DNA of 64,000 nt, from the NCBI GenBank assembly GCA_030533445.1, contig CM060078.1:28258091-28322090 (forward strand), read 5' to 3'. The DNA comes from Cyprinodon diabolis (Eukaryota > Chordata > Actinopteri > Cyprinodontiformes > Cyprinodontidae). This document shows positions 44,350-56,237 of this stretch, piece after piece; position 1 is the first letter of the stretch, and every line of letters begins with the position of its first letter. Under the pieces are notes generated by a model. That model saw only the letters and a program-made list of their open reading frames with translations, made no database searches and was not told where the DNA came from. Made by a program: the position numbers and the translations under genes.

Positions 44350-46077
44350 CTTAAGTCTGCTTCATCACTCTGAAATCTGGATCACTAGCTGTAACTAATA
44401 GACCATGACATCTACTCTTTCTCTAATAAACCTAGAAGCTGAACCTCTGATCACATCAGCAAGTGTGCTTCTGATTTTTTTTTATGTCGAGATGCTTAGT
44501 CTAAGGCTGGACAAATTCAACTAAGATGCTATGGCATGATTTTTAACCCTCAGCTGGTTAAAAACCTCCACAAGGGTGTAAAAATATTACTACAGGTTAT
44601 TACAAAAGCTTTAGCATCAGTGTGGGTACGGCTGAGACATCAAAGATGGAAATTACATAAAATGCTTTAAATTTTAACTTATAAGATAAGCTCCAAATAA
44701 AGGGTTTGTGATACGTATCCTGTTGGCTGTTTTTGTTTTTTATGAAAATCTCATTAAGAGCCTCGTCATCAGACTGCACAACATTGAGTGAATGTTTTCA
44801 GAGATGTAGATAAAACTTTATGGAATTAATTCTTGTGTTTACTATTTGTTTTTTGATTTTAATAGTCTTTGATTTTATGTCTGCCTGTGGTTTAAATGAA
44901 ACATAACAGAGACACCGGTTTATCTCAGCAACATTTCAATGTGGCAAAGACAGGAGAACATACCTTTCAGCTATGGTGGATGTTTTCCTGCTAAATGTCG
45001 TAAAATGTATATGGATTTATAAGCTTAGAAGACCTGAGAACCACTTGTTACATAAAGGTAAAGAACTGAAACTGTTAAATAATTTAAGATTAATGCTGGA
45101 TTAACAAATGGGCTTGCATGAGGAACGTGTTTTCTTCTTTATTTTTCTTTATTTTGGCAAACCCCCTTTTCACACAGCAGACAAAACAGCCAGTGAAAGA
45201 AGAACTAAGGACAAAAACAAAAACTGAAAGATCTTTGACACTCTTTTGGTTTTTATGGCTGAATAACAAAAATCCACCAAACAAAAAAACAAATACTCCC
45301 AGAAAAGGTGAAAAAACACAAACAACACAAATTACCATCTGTTAAATGTCTCATAACTGGATCACAGTGCATCATACCTTTTTTTTATTATTTATACCCC
45401 CTGAAATTAGCTTGTTAATTTAGTGGGAGCATGATTACAAGAGGGGAAATTAATCTAATTAGATCAAGGATTAATTAGCCATTATGTTTTGCTGTTCATC
45501 AAATTCATTAAGAGTCCTAATTTTTAAATATATTTGACCCAGATTTAGGTGCAGTAAAGCTGCTGCAGTAACTCAGAAACAAATAGGAGTGATTGATACA
45601 AACAAAATAAAGAACAAAATAAAGATTTATTTTTTTAAGTCTGACATATGGACTGTGGTTTTCAAATATTCTTACATAAAAAAAATAAAGAGGAAAAACA
45701 CACTGAAGGTACTCAGATAGAGCTAGCAGTTTACAATCCATCCAAATATGAAGTAATTATCTCGATTTATGGTTTAAAGCAATATGTAGAACCTAACTCT
45801 AGAATTTTTATACTTCCCTTTCATTTGTTTAAATGAAATAAAGTATTTGTATATGGTTTAAGTGAACATTTTTTATGTCACCAAGTACTGAATAATAGTA
45901 AATTGTATTGTAATAATATATATATATTTTTTAAAGCAAGCTGGTAATTGTTATCATATGTCATTGTAGAAACAAATCACAAAGCAGCCAACTTTTAAAA
46001 TAAATAAAGCACAAAATAAGATTGTGATATTAACAACGTGTACTATTTATCAACAAATACAATGTTACACTGGAAAA
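44350..46077. other. no gene seen
   Basis: AT-rich intron sequence. Nothing recognised. Confidence 0.4.
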
Positions 46078-46358
46078 ACAATCAAAAAATAAGTTTAAAT
46101 TTCCTAAATGAAGTGTATTTACCCTTAATTTGAGTAGGTATATTAATTAGTTTGCCAATGGAATCAGTATTTTTACTCTTAAAATAAGATAATTGGATAA
46201 AATGCACTTGAAATAAGATAATGAAATTGTTTTCTTATTTTAAATTTTAAACTGTCTTGTTCCATTGGCAAAATGTGTCTTTTACCTCCTCAATCCAAGA
46301 GCAAATGCACTTATTTTAAGAAAAAATTACTTATCGATGGTTCGATTTTTTTCCAGTG
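46078..46358. mobile_element. TA-flanked MITE
   Basis: Starts CACTGGAAAAAC and ends TTTTTTCCAGTG, flanked by TA on both sides (46076-46077, 46359-46360), as for Tc1/mariner-derived MITEs. Related to 16038-16356. 281 bp, non-coding. Confidence 0.72.
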
Positions 46359-46574
46359 TAGTGTCATTCTTTTTTTAAATAAATAAACAGAGAAACTATG
46401 CAGACTTATTTTTGGGGGGGGGAGTTTCTAATTCCTTTTCTTTTCCTGATTCTTTCAGGTGAGATCAGATCTATAATAATGTGATTATTTGCTATCAGCA
46501 GCAGCTGTCAGTCACACTGGGGTGTCAGGCTGCTGCTGGCATCCACATAAACACACTTTGTTCACCAATCAATA

Positions 46575-46601
46575 CCCCCCCCCCCCCCCCCCCCTCCCCC
46601 C
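46575..46601. repeat. poly-C tract in dgki intron 1
   Basis: About 20 consecutive C then T and more C, about 320 bp downstream of the dgki exon 1 donor (G-rich on the transcribed strand). Confidence 0.9.
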
Positions 46602-46917
46602 TCGTGAAAGTGCACGCGGACATGTTATTTTATTTGGGCTGAAATTGCTCGGTTGGATTTATGGTGAGACAATTAGCAGCAGCGTAGCGATGCCTGCCTG
46701 GACAAGTCAGGACAGAAATCTGCTTTCCACATAACAATACAACTCCTACTCTTTACTCTTTAACTATTTCTAAGCTTCACTTGTTTTTCCCTTCAGAGCA
46801 GATAAATTCATACTCTAAGCAATATTTAAATGTCGGGAATGTGCACGCGCTGGATCCCTGAGCACATCCTGCTCTGAGCGACATCCTGCCAGCATCCTCC
46901 CTCTGCCCTCTACTCAC

Positions 46918-47150
46918 CGATACGAGGTCTGCTTTCTGAACGCCAGTCCGCGTAATTTGTCCTCCAGAGATTCCTGCTCCATGTCCGGTAGGCTGCTGAA
47001 CGTGTCGCTGCAGCCCATGGCAGCCTCCTCTGAGCCCGCTCCGGACTCCGAGTCGCCCCCGTCGGCTCCGAGAGAGACCGGGCGGCCGCCGTAGCTCCCT
47101 CCGGCCGCCATCGCCGCCGGTCCGGTGCGGCTCTTCGCTTGGGGGTCCAT
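46918..47150 (-). CDS. dgki: diacylglycerol kinase iota, first coding exon
   Basis: The enzyme phosphorylates diacylglycerol to phosphatidic acid and so limits DAG signalling, mainly in neurons. Only the first coding exon is here: 77 codons plus two bases, from the ATG at 47150 to a GTGAGT donor at 46917. The N-terminal part is low in complexity and poorly conserved in the family. The end, LEDKLRGLAFRKQTSYR, matches the LEEKLRNLTFRKQVSYR block that ends exon 1 of vertebrate DGKI, just before the C1 domains. DGKZ is similar but less so. An in-frame Met at about residue 14 is an alternative start; upstream in-frame codons contain no ATG. Its neighbour creb3l2 lies upstream in the same orientation, as in human, which supports the name. 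The remaining exons are outside or not recognised. Confidence 0.85.
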
Positions 47151-47420
47151 GCTGGTCACTCCTAGATGGACCCCCCCCCCCAAAGCCCCCCTTCTCTTTC
47201 TATCCTCCCTCCCCCCCCACCGCTCTGTGACGGGACACAGACGCGGGTGGTGTGAAGGAAGGGGATTTTGAAATGTCCGCGGGAAGGAATAAGCAGACGT
47301 TACCGCTGCCTTGACACGGAGGTCTCCGACCGCTGAGCGCCTTTATATGCCGCAGGACGGAGAAGGGAGCTGCGCTCGTGAGTCCCTGGACCAACTGGCA
47401 GCGAGCTCTAGGCGGCAAGC
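47151..47420 (-). promoter_or_regulatory. dgki: dgki 5' UTR and promoter region
   Basis: A GC-rich, CpG-containing stretch. TATAAA on the minus strand at 47342-47347 would place the transcript start near 47315 and give a 5' UTR of about 165 nt. The transcribed strand has G-runs of 8, 6 and 11 (complements at 47211-47218, 47186-47191 and 47171-47181), the last 20 bp from the ATG. TSS and function are predictions. Confidence 0.5.
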
Positions 47421-47748
47421 TGCAGCCATTACAACCGGAAGAGGAATTACTCACTTTCAAAATAAAACATTAACGCCATTTTTTTAAAGCAGTTAGAAAT
47501 ATTTTTTATAGTTTGTAAAAATGAATCTATTTATCTAAACATTTATATTCAGTAAAATCAACTTCCAGTTCTAAAGTACCTTTTAAAACTGAAAAAGCAA
47601 GTTTAAGTCAGTTACGGTAAAGCAAATGTCAAATGATTGCCATTAAACCCACATTTCTTCACTAAAGAAGTGTTTTATTATCTTAAATATATTTTTTATG
47701 AGCTAACAAGAAATAAAAGGTTATAAAACATGAGTCTGAGGAAGATTA
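47421..47748. other. intergenic, no feature seen
   Basis: AT-rich sequence upstream of dgki; nothing recognised. Confidence 0.4.
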
Positions 47749-48404
47749 CATGGGCGGAGCTAGATTGGGGGGCCAGGGGTGGCAATGGCCACCCTTACCC
47801 AATCATTGGCCACCCCTACCATTATTTTCCCCCTAATTCCGATGGTGGCAGCAGTAATATTCTCAAGTGGAATATTCAAAAAATGTAGATTTTTTTTTAT
47901 TTAATTGTACACATCAATATACTAACATCATAGATGATAAATACAGAATTCATGCTATTTTCAGAATTAGATTTTGTGTTATATGAGGTAAAGAGAAAAT
48001 GTGTCTCTGCAAGTCATCTGGGACTCTTCAGTGAAATCATGGATAAATAACAATTTTTATAAAAACTTAGCAATTTACTTAGATATTATTGCTTGTAAAT
48101 ATCAATTTTATTCAGAATGTTTTTTGATAAAACTAAGTAAGTAATGACAATGGAAAAGATATACGCCCCAGATCTGAAAACTGAAAGAATTTTATCAACT
48201 ATACCTTTTATTTAGTAAGCACAGATGTTTTAATATATGCGTCTACTTGTTAGCAAAGGCTATAGGAAAGTATAGTTTATCTTTATTTAGAAAATAAGGA
48301 CGTTTTGCTTGTTAATTTTCCTGTTGGAACAGTGTAGATTGACCCTGAGGTTCTGGAGCCTATCCGCTCTCAGCCCTTATAAAAATGTTCTGGCTACGCC
48401 TCTG
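47749..48404. mobile_element. non-autonomous hAT element (copy 2, inverted)
   Basis: Starts CATGGGCGGAGCTAG and ends GGCTACGCCTCTG, i.e. the reverse of copy 1 at 8907-15455. The flanks GAAGATTA (47741-47748) and GATGATTA (48405-48412) match at 7 of 8 bases. 656 bp, no transposase. Confidence 0.83.
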
Positions 48405-50410
48405 GATGATTAATCGACTCATCTCAAGTCAAACATATTGAACTGGATTCTAAAATAACTGAAGATTTTGGTTGTAATCGATTTACTAGGGTTGTAATTA
48501 AATGTTTCAGTTATTTATTTATTTTACATAATAATTTATTACTAGTGATACTAAAACACAGTCACGAACACAGTTAAACTGTAGCACAGTCTGTTCTTAA
48601 CAGACATCTACAGTATCATAATATCTTAAAGATGTTGAAATGCAATGATCTCCAAATTATTTAAATGTTATTATATATTATGATTGGTTCCTTGGCTAAT
48701 GTTTTAGTTATTCTCTCTCCAGTCTTTGTATCTTAGCCAATATCGTAGAAAAAAAATAAACTCTTAACATTCTTTGGTCTTATTATGGGCCTTCAGATTT
48801 CTTTTTTTTTCCTTTTTTTTAAGCATACCAAGACACCATTAACTAAAAATTATGTATTGGTTTAAAGTTCAACTATTCCATCTTAAACTCTTAAGTTGAA
48901 ATGGAAACAAACCGGAAGTTCGCAGCTTTATTCTTTGTAGCTTGATGTGTGTTTAAAGCTGAAAAAGCGCGTCAAAAGCATGTTCAGCTAGTATGTCCTA
49001 ATACAAGAGGTTTACAATCATCTCTGGCATCCATCCATCCTTCCATCCATCTCTACTGAGCCATGTAGGATATTCTCCCTCATGTTTCTGTGTGGCATCA
49101 TCAGTCAGAAAGTAGGGCAGAGAGTGAGAGTACTCCCACCACCACATGCCTGCTGTCAGGATCTGCCTCTGAAAAGACTCAAAGAGAGAAATCTGTTGAG
49201 TCTGCATGTCATTTTCTCTGCCATCATGTTAACATCTCTCCTCCTCCACCATACAAGTCCCTCTACATGTTGCAGTCAGCAGCCACATCTGGCAGGCTGT
49301 AGTTGTTGTTTTTTTAGCTTTGCCACTCACACTTCAGGGTCACCAAATCACTGCTGACCTAAAGAGATCTTTCTCTCTATCCTTCCCATTGACATGGACC
49401 TGAACCTTAAATAAAAGATCTTTTTATTCTGTTGGCATCTAGGTACATTTCATAGTTCATAGTAGGACGTATGCATATAGAACCACATTAATGGGAAATA
49501 ACTTCTTGACTTGGCCTCCAAACTTTGACTAGGCCACTATATATTAAGGCTTCCTGTAAAGATTTGCTTTTATCTTCATGATCATTATCATAGCTTTAGA
49601 ATGCTTGCAGGTTTTTCAAATGCTAGAAAACCCCTTGGCTGCAAAAAAAAAACAAAAAAAGCCATAATCCACCACCGTGCTTGGTAGTTGAAGTGCTGAA
49701 TGTGTATTTCTAAACGCCTCAAGCTAAGACAGCTTTGTGCTTCTTTTCATGTGACGTTGGAAACCAAACTTTTTATGCTTTACTGTTTGTTTGTTTTTCA
49801 TAACAGGCCACATATTTAGCCTTTTTTCAATTGTCATCTTGGGAATTTTCCAAAAATTAGAGTTTTTGAAATCTTTCTTTACATTTCAGGATCTGCAATT
49901 CAATTCAATGCAGTTTGTTGGCATATCCCCTAATATGAAGACTAACTTTTGCCCCAAGAGTTTTGTACAATGGTTGGTCAACAATTGTTCTGTTGAAGCT
50001 GTTAACTGCTTGTCTGGATCAAGGTTAAATTGTTTGGAGCCATTAAGGGCCCAACGTCTATTATAAATAGGCTATATAAATAAAACAAGAAAAACTCGGG
50101 GGTTCCACACAGTATCTTTGCCAAAACTATATATATGCATATATATATATATATATATGCTACAAAATATATTATATACATTTATTGCTTTGAAAACGAT
50201 TAATCTGTAAGTGCATGCATTTCTGTAATTATAAATGGTAATTATGGTAATTATAGTTATGAAAACTAACTAATCTGTATATTATTGATAGTTATATATA
50301 GTTGTTCAAACTCAACCTCAGGATTCAAAGCCCTATGCCCTAACCACTAGGCTGGCACTGACACTGTTGTAATCAGAAGTCTACTTTACTCACATGTAAA
50401 CCTTGATATT
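48405..50410. other. intergenic; decayed Tc1-like piece
   Basis: No gene seen. Around 49500-49700, TTGGCCTCCAAACTTTGACT and ATAATCCACCACCGTGCTTG resemble the reverse strand of a Tc1-like transposase region. A TA microsatellite lies at about 50128-50160. Confidence 0.35.
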
Positions 50411-50745
50411 AAAGGTATAGTGGAGGATTTTCTCAAAATCAAAAAAGACCCGCCCTCTCGACTTTAAAAAAGTGCACATTCACAACCCTCTACCTGCTCT
50501 CGAGAGTTTAAACAGGGCGTGCACGAGGAGAAATGGGCTAGTGCACGCCCTGTTTAGAAGTTAATGTTTACATTGCTCATACAAGCTTACTTTCCAAAAG
50601 AAGATTTGCAATTTTTCAACTATGTCAGAAGTGAAAACGTGGACGAGCACGTAGGACGGCCCTACGTTAACATATCACCAGAATGATTGATAATTAGGAG
50701 GACCACTTATTTTGATGATCCACCCGGAAAAAGAGTCTAAAGCGA
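50411..50745. mobile_element. interspersed repeat, second copy
   Basis: Inverted relative of the outer repeat at 8794-16670: AAAGGTATAGTGGAG start, GGGCGTGCACGAGGAGAAAT block, and TTAGGAGGACCACTTATTTT at the right. This copy lacks the insertions. Confidence 0.6.
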
Positions 50746-53700
50746 TGTACCTGATCATTGCACGGCAGGAATAATCTCTCTTACTTCAAATTTTCAGTCA
50801 TTGATGGGCAGCAATAGATGCTTCTCTGAGGTCTATGCTGTTATTACTACCCAGACTCGCTTTTACAAAGCTGATCATATCAATGATTATAAGTTAATCT
50901 GCAATTCTGAAACAGCGTTTCTGATTTTGACTCAGTTTGTCTAAAACATGCTCTTTAATCAGACCAATCACTCAAACTTTGATTCTATTATTTCATAATG
51001 TATGACAACAAGCTTTCTGGGACACGGATCTATTTCGAACAATGATTTCTTTGTTTTTGTTTTTTTAAGTAAGAAATTCAGCTAGTTTCCTAACTGAAAT
51101 GCATCCATCACTTTAGAAGCCAGATTGAAAGACCAAAAAGAAGAATGGAGTGTCTGTTTGGAGAGGTTTGTTTGTTAGGATGCCATCGTGTCTGTGCTAA
51201 TTCAGTCCTGACATTCAGACCAAAGCCTTGTCTTTCTGTCAGCTGCTGAAGCTGTGTTTAGCCTGCAGAGCTCTGTGGCTGACTTTAACCCCCTGAACTC
51301 CCCTGATGTCCATGCTGCACCATTGTCATGTAAAATCTGCAGCTCTTCTCATAAAAAAAAAAAAAAGTGTCTGAATTCTCTGCCAGAGAGTATGGAAACC
51401 AAATGGGATTTTATGAAAGAACAATTTATGCTACTTTTTTCACTTTCTAAAACAGTTTTTAGTGTGATTTATTTCTCTATTAAAGAAAGAAGCGTTGCCG
51501 GCGCAATTTTTGCTGTTTTGTACACATTCTCGTGTGATTTGAAAAAGACGCGTGATTTTTGTCCACCTAGCGGTAATTTTGATGTAGTTACCAAAACGAC
51601 AAACGGCTGCATTTATTTTGTCAGGGAAAACTAATCCTGAGTCAGTTAAAAGCCAGGGAATTCTGAAATTATGTAAGACTGTGGAAACCCTGTATAAAAT
51701 AACTGTATAATGACTCTCTAGAAAAGTCCCATTATATTAATAGTATTATCTTGTATAAACATACCGTGACTCTAAAATAAAAGTTATTCATTTGTGACAT
51801 TGACTTCCGTCTTGTGATTTATCTTAAGTTTTTAACCTGTCAAGTTTTTTTTAGATTTTTAACATTACAATTTATATTTTTCCAAGCATATAACAGTTTA
51901 AAGCAAAGTTTAGTTTGAAAAGAATGTGCAGGAAGGATCGAAAAGCACGTTAACACGGTAATGTAGGCTTGAGTTCATTATCTGACGCATGCATATACAC
52001 ACCAGGAACCTGGAAACTTAAAAAATACTGAATTACAAAAAACAAACATGTTTCATTGAAATATATCCAAAAATTAATATTAGGAACTATATTTATCAAA
52101 CATTATACTGGGCAAGTAAAAATTGTTTCTGGGCAAATGAAATGTGAAAGTCACTTGCCCAAAGGGCAAGTGGTAAAAATCCTTAACCTCAACCCCTGCT
52201 AATACAAAGTCAATCTAGTAGAACTTTTTATTGCCTACCTGGAATGGGTGACAATAGTTGAATAAACTTTTGGCTCTCAAATTGGTATCGGTGCCCTATT
52301 TGTCGGTACTCGCAATTTTACCACCATTTTAGTGCTGGATCGGGGCCCCGCACGGTACTGGTATCGTTGCAACACTTCTGCAAACCACTGAGTTTAGGTG
52401 AAGTAAAACAATCTGGAGTCTGTCCTCTTTCATTATTAATCCATACACTTTGTGTGATACACCAGGAAGCAGAACAAGAGAAATCCATAACATGACGCTG
52501 CCACCACCGTGCTTGACTGTAGCCATGGTTTTCTTAAGTTTAAAATTTACCCTTGATTCTCCTAAACATTCTTATTTTGATCACAGAAGAATTTTGAATT
52601 CTGTTTGTTTTTTAAGGTGTAACTCTTTGTATTGTAATGACCTTCTCAAATCCAACATCATCTTAAAAAAAAAAGGTGAGAAAAATGTTTTTAAAGAATT
52701 TGAATCTATAAATAACAACTTCCTTCTACTGTAGCTGCAACTGTAGTGTTTGAACACATGTTTTGTACCCAGTCTTACACATTTGAACAAAGCTCTCCTG
52801 CTGGAATTCATTGTTGGCAGTGTTACTATGTGAGGGATTTGTTTGGAAAGCTTTGGGACTTGCTATTATCCTGGGACTGTCTTAGCAATTCACACGTCTC
52901 GTTATGAAGCGGCGCTGTTGACCTATTTTGGGAGCCTTCCGCTTTAAGATGGGGGAAAAATAAAAGCTCCTCTCTATGCCAGCCTGTAAACTAAGAAACT
53001 CAGTCCTCCCTAATTGAGTTTGGGCCTAATGTAATTCGAAGCTGTGAGAAAAATGCCTTCAAGGTGACAAGAGACTGAATTATAGCCTTAAATGATTAAT
53101 CATAAACTGTATGGTCTAAAAAAACAAACATTAAAACATGATCAAAATGTAAGAATAAAAAATCTAAATGTTGGAATATTTTACTTCTAGTCTAAATAAT
53201 CGTAAATTTATTAAGAATTTGCTTTATTCTTTAAAGTTTATTTTTTCAGGGAGCTGTTTAAAATAGGCAGATTCTGCCAATTATGAGAAATGTTTGAGTC
53301 AAATTTTACTTTGTAAACAAATAAAAAGCAAAACCTAGGGCTAAATCTCGCAAATCTTTGGGATTCTAGACCACAGAAACCACAGAGAGCCGATATCCAT
53401 AAATGGAGTAAATGTTCTTGCAAAAAACTCTTATTTCTCCTGTTTTTTTTTTTTACTGTTTTAGATCATTAGAGAAACTTTAATGTCAATTAAACTGACA
53501 TATTTTGTTTATTTCTACACTAATCAGGCCAGTTTCTTACTGCTGAAAGTCAGTTCAACTTATTTTATTTTTTATGTGGTTAACCAGATATTTCATGAGT
53601 TTTAAAAAGGGGGTAACTGTTGTTTTTTTTTTAAGCCGTTTTAAACCAGAACTACATTCACGCGGCAGAACTGGGTCAGCAACTTGGAAATAAGCGTTGC

Positions 53701-54596
53701 TCAAGGGCCCATCAACATGCAACAAGAGAGGTAGGTGGAATAAAACCCCAAACTTTACGATTCAGAAAATGATTTCTCTTGCCACATAAAGCACCGTAAG
53801 GAACCATTTGCCTCCTTTCCATATTTATCCAGTTTTTCTTTTTTTTCTGTTCCTGTTACTGTAGATCATTAGAGAAACGTTGATGTCTGTTAAACTTGAG
53901 TGAAAAATTATGGTTAAAAATAATGATTTCATTACTGGGGGTAAAAAACAAAAAAAAAAGTAAGCTTCACAATCACTAGGTTTTATGTGAAATAGTATTA
54001 GGCCCCTAAACTAGCTCCACCCCACCTTGCTTTTTATGTATAAAAATGAAACAGACCTTAATGTCCTTTTTAACTTTCATAATAATTCTATCCTTCCAGA
54101 ATATCTTATCATCAGAGGCCTGCAGATATTTAGATGCTTGTGGAGCTCTTGGCACCTCATACATGAAGCCCTCTTGGAGTAATCTGGGTAGGATTGCTAA
54201 TCTATATCATGGGTTCCTCAGTTCCCACAGCACCCTTTGACCATTTCCAGACAGAAAAGTGGCTTTGTTTCTGTTTGTGACAGAACTTAGATGACCATTA
54301 AGCAGAGATATTTCAGTCAGATTTAGTATTTCCTGATTTTACAGATCCAACACTAATCAGGCTAGTCTGTGGCTTCTGAAATTCATCTCAACTTATTTAA
54401 AGCAAGACTGCTTTTGATATTTGTTTCCGTTATTATATGAATTTATCATATCTGTATTTATTTAGGTTATTATTCCCAAATATTACCATTTGTTTGTTTA
54501 GTTTTAATAAGAAATCTGCCAAGACTGAATAGGAGCATTAAAACTTACCAAGACACTGATTACGTCCCACTTTAGTTCATATAAAATAAAAGTTTA
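50746..54596. other. intergenic; no gene seen, several decayed repeats
   Basis: No exon recognised. 52440-52600 contains GACGCTGCCACCACCGTGCT and neighbours typical of a reversed Tc1-like element. 52290-52375 has GTACTGGTATCGTTGCAACA, a common hAT-type end. 53460-54400 holds diverged repeated blocks (ATCATTAGAGAAAC twice; ACACTAATCAGGC twice). Confidence 0.4.
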
Positions 54597-54973
54597 GAGG
54601 GCTGAAACGGATTGTGATCAACTGATTATTGAAATAATTCAACTAATTTAGCGATTGATTAATTTTTAACTGGAGTTTAGAGACTGTAAAATGTGTCTTT
54701 AGCTGAGAACGAAACCCAGTTAGGGTAATTATATCACCATTTTGCATTTAAGATTAAAAAAATAATAATTTTCTCCTGTCAATATGCTCTATTCAGCTCT
54801 CCTGAAGGCGCTATAACCTGAAGTAGTGAACTTTTAGTTACACCTGGTTTAATTTTGTTAAAAAAAAAAATCTTCGTTAAGGAACTTTTTTCTATCAGAT
54901 TTTTTTCTAATCGACTCAAAAATAATCAAAAGATGAATCGATTTGCTAAATATTTGTTATTCGCAGCCCTATC
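54597..54973. mobile_element. hAT-like MITE (tentative)
   Basis: GGGCTGAAACGGATT at the left and the reversed style end ATTCGCAGCCCTAT at the right are diverged inverted ends. AT-rich and non-coding; no clear target duplication. Confidence 0.45.
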
Positions 54974-55049
54974 AGATTATCATCCTCATAAGGAGTCGAA
55001 GGTGTTGCAAAGAAACCCCCAACAATTAAAATGCTTTTACTACGGAAAA

Positions 55050-56167
55050 TACTTTATTCACTTTCAAAGCAAGAATACAGAGACTAGTTCAGACTGACTT
55101 TACAATGGAGCCATACAGACACAAAGTCATTTTTTACAAAGTGGAACCATCGACTGCGAGGAAAGGACTATGAGCAGAGCTTTACATCAACGGCTTTATT
55201 GATGAAGTCGCTGATCTAAAAGGGTTTGAAGGGACGTTAGAGAATCTGAGGGGGAGAAAATATTGCTGTAAAGCTCAAAAAGCCAACGTTCATAATTTAT
55301 CAACAGCATGGAGCCAGAAATAGAGAAAGGGGATGAATTATAGATCGCTCCCGAAACATTTAGACTTCCCCCCTTTATTAACAACCCACATTTACAAAAA
55401 TAGAAACTTTCTCCACATTTATAAGTTGATATTTTTGGTGAATGCTGAGTTAAGTTGATTAAGCGACTTTTTATTTTCAGAAAAGAGGCTAATTTAACCA
55501 AGTAGTTACCTAAATACCTCGGCAGGACACTGAATATAAAAAGAACTTAAGGCATTAATGATGAGCTAAAATGATGCAAAAATGTGTTTTTTCCACCAAT
55601 GACAAAAACAGAAAAAAAAAACTCTCAAAAAACATGAAAAATAAAAAAAATTCTTAATATTAATTTGATTTTTCTGTTTAGTTTCCTTTTTATTCTTAGC
55701 GGGACTCACAACAAATGCCCCAGAAACTAAATATAAACATACATAGTATAAAAGGTTACAAATAAAATATTAAAATAAAGCATGAACACAAGCTAGTATC
55801 AAAATGTGATGAAAGCATTTTTAAGTAATAGAATAAAAAAAAAATAAAAAAATCATAGCAACAAAAAAAAGTTTCTATAAATACTTGTGACATCATCAGT
55901 GTCCTGTAAATAGCCTCACGTGTCGTGTTTTATAATTGTTTCCTCTGGAATAAACGCCGCACTGCTCTGAATTTTTTATGTCAAGTCAGAAACCATCAGT
56001 GCAACTTTAATTCAGACACACAAGGCATCCAGTGCCTCTTCATTAGAATTTCGATGGAGCAGGCGGTGGCATCAACAGGGGGCGCTGTGGAGGAAATCTG
56101 CTTCAGGACACTTTAAAAAGCTCCAGAGGAACAAAACATATCTGCTGGGAGGGAGCGCAATCAGACC
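55050..56167 (-). other. creb3l2: putative creb3l2 3' UTR
   Basis: Downstream of the creb3l2 stop. Two polyadenylation signals on the minus strand, AATAAA at 55200-55195 and 55058-55053; the second is followed by a G/T-rich stretch as expected near a cleavage site. Either would give a 3' UTR of about 1.0-1.1 kb. No transcript evidence. Confidence 0.4.
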
Positions 56168-56237
56168 TCAGGAGGTCTCATTGACCGATCGATCCAGCTC
56201 TAAAATTTTACTGCTGCTTCCATTCGCCCTCTGCGAC
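56168..56237 (-). CDS. creb3l2: creb3l2 exon 12 (terminal)
   Basis: 70 nt; ends [13 protein letters not shown] and TGA, matching human KVVELDRRVNTTF at the C-terminus. Acceptor GGCTCCAG. The splice from exon 11 keeps the frame. Confidence 0.88.

Larger units (their letters stand above)
1..46917 (-). other. dgki: dgki intron 1 (partial), rich in mobile elements
   Basis: Everything left of the dgki exon 1 donor is read as intron 1 on the minus strand. I looked for the following DGKI coding blocks (the C1 zinc fingers and the segment before them) on the minus strand and found none. The stretch is AT-rich and interrupted by the elements listed separately. That it is one intron is an inference; a small exon could have been missed. 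Confidence 0.6.

Noticed and set aside
47151..47183. N-terminal extension of dgki to MGGGVHLG
   Set aside because: The codon at 47183 is TTG, not ATG, and the stretch reads through the G-run; the ATG at 47150 is preferred.
47200..47460. An 86-residue minus-strand frame upstream of dgki
   Set aside because: It lies across the TATA box and predicted transcript start, has no recognisable domain, and reflects GC-rich sequence with few stops.
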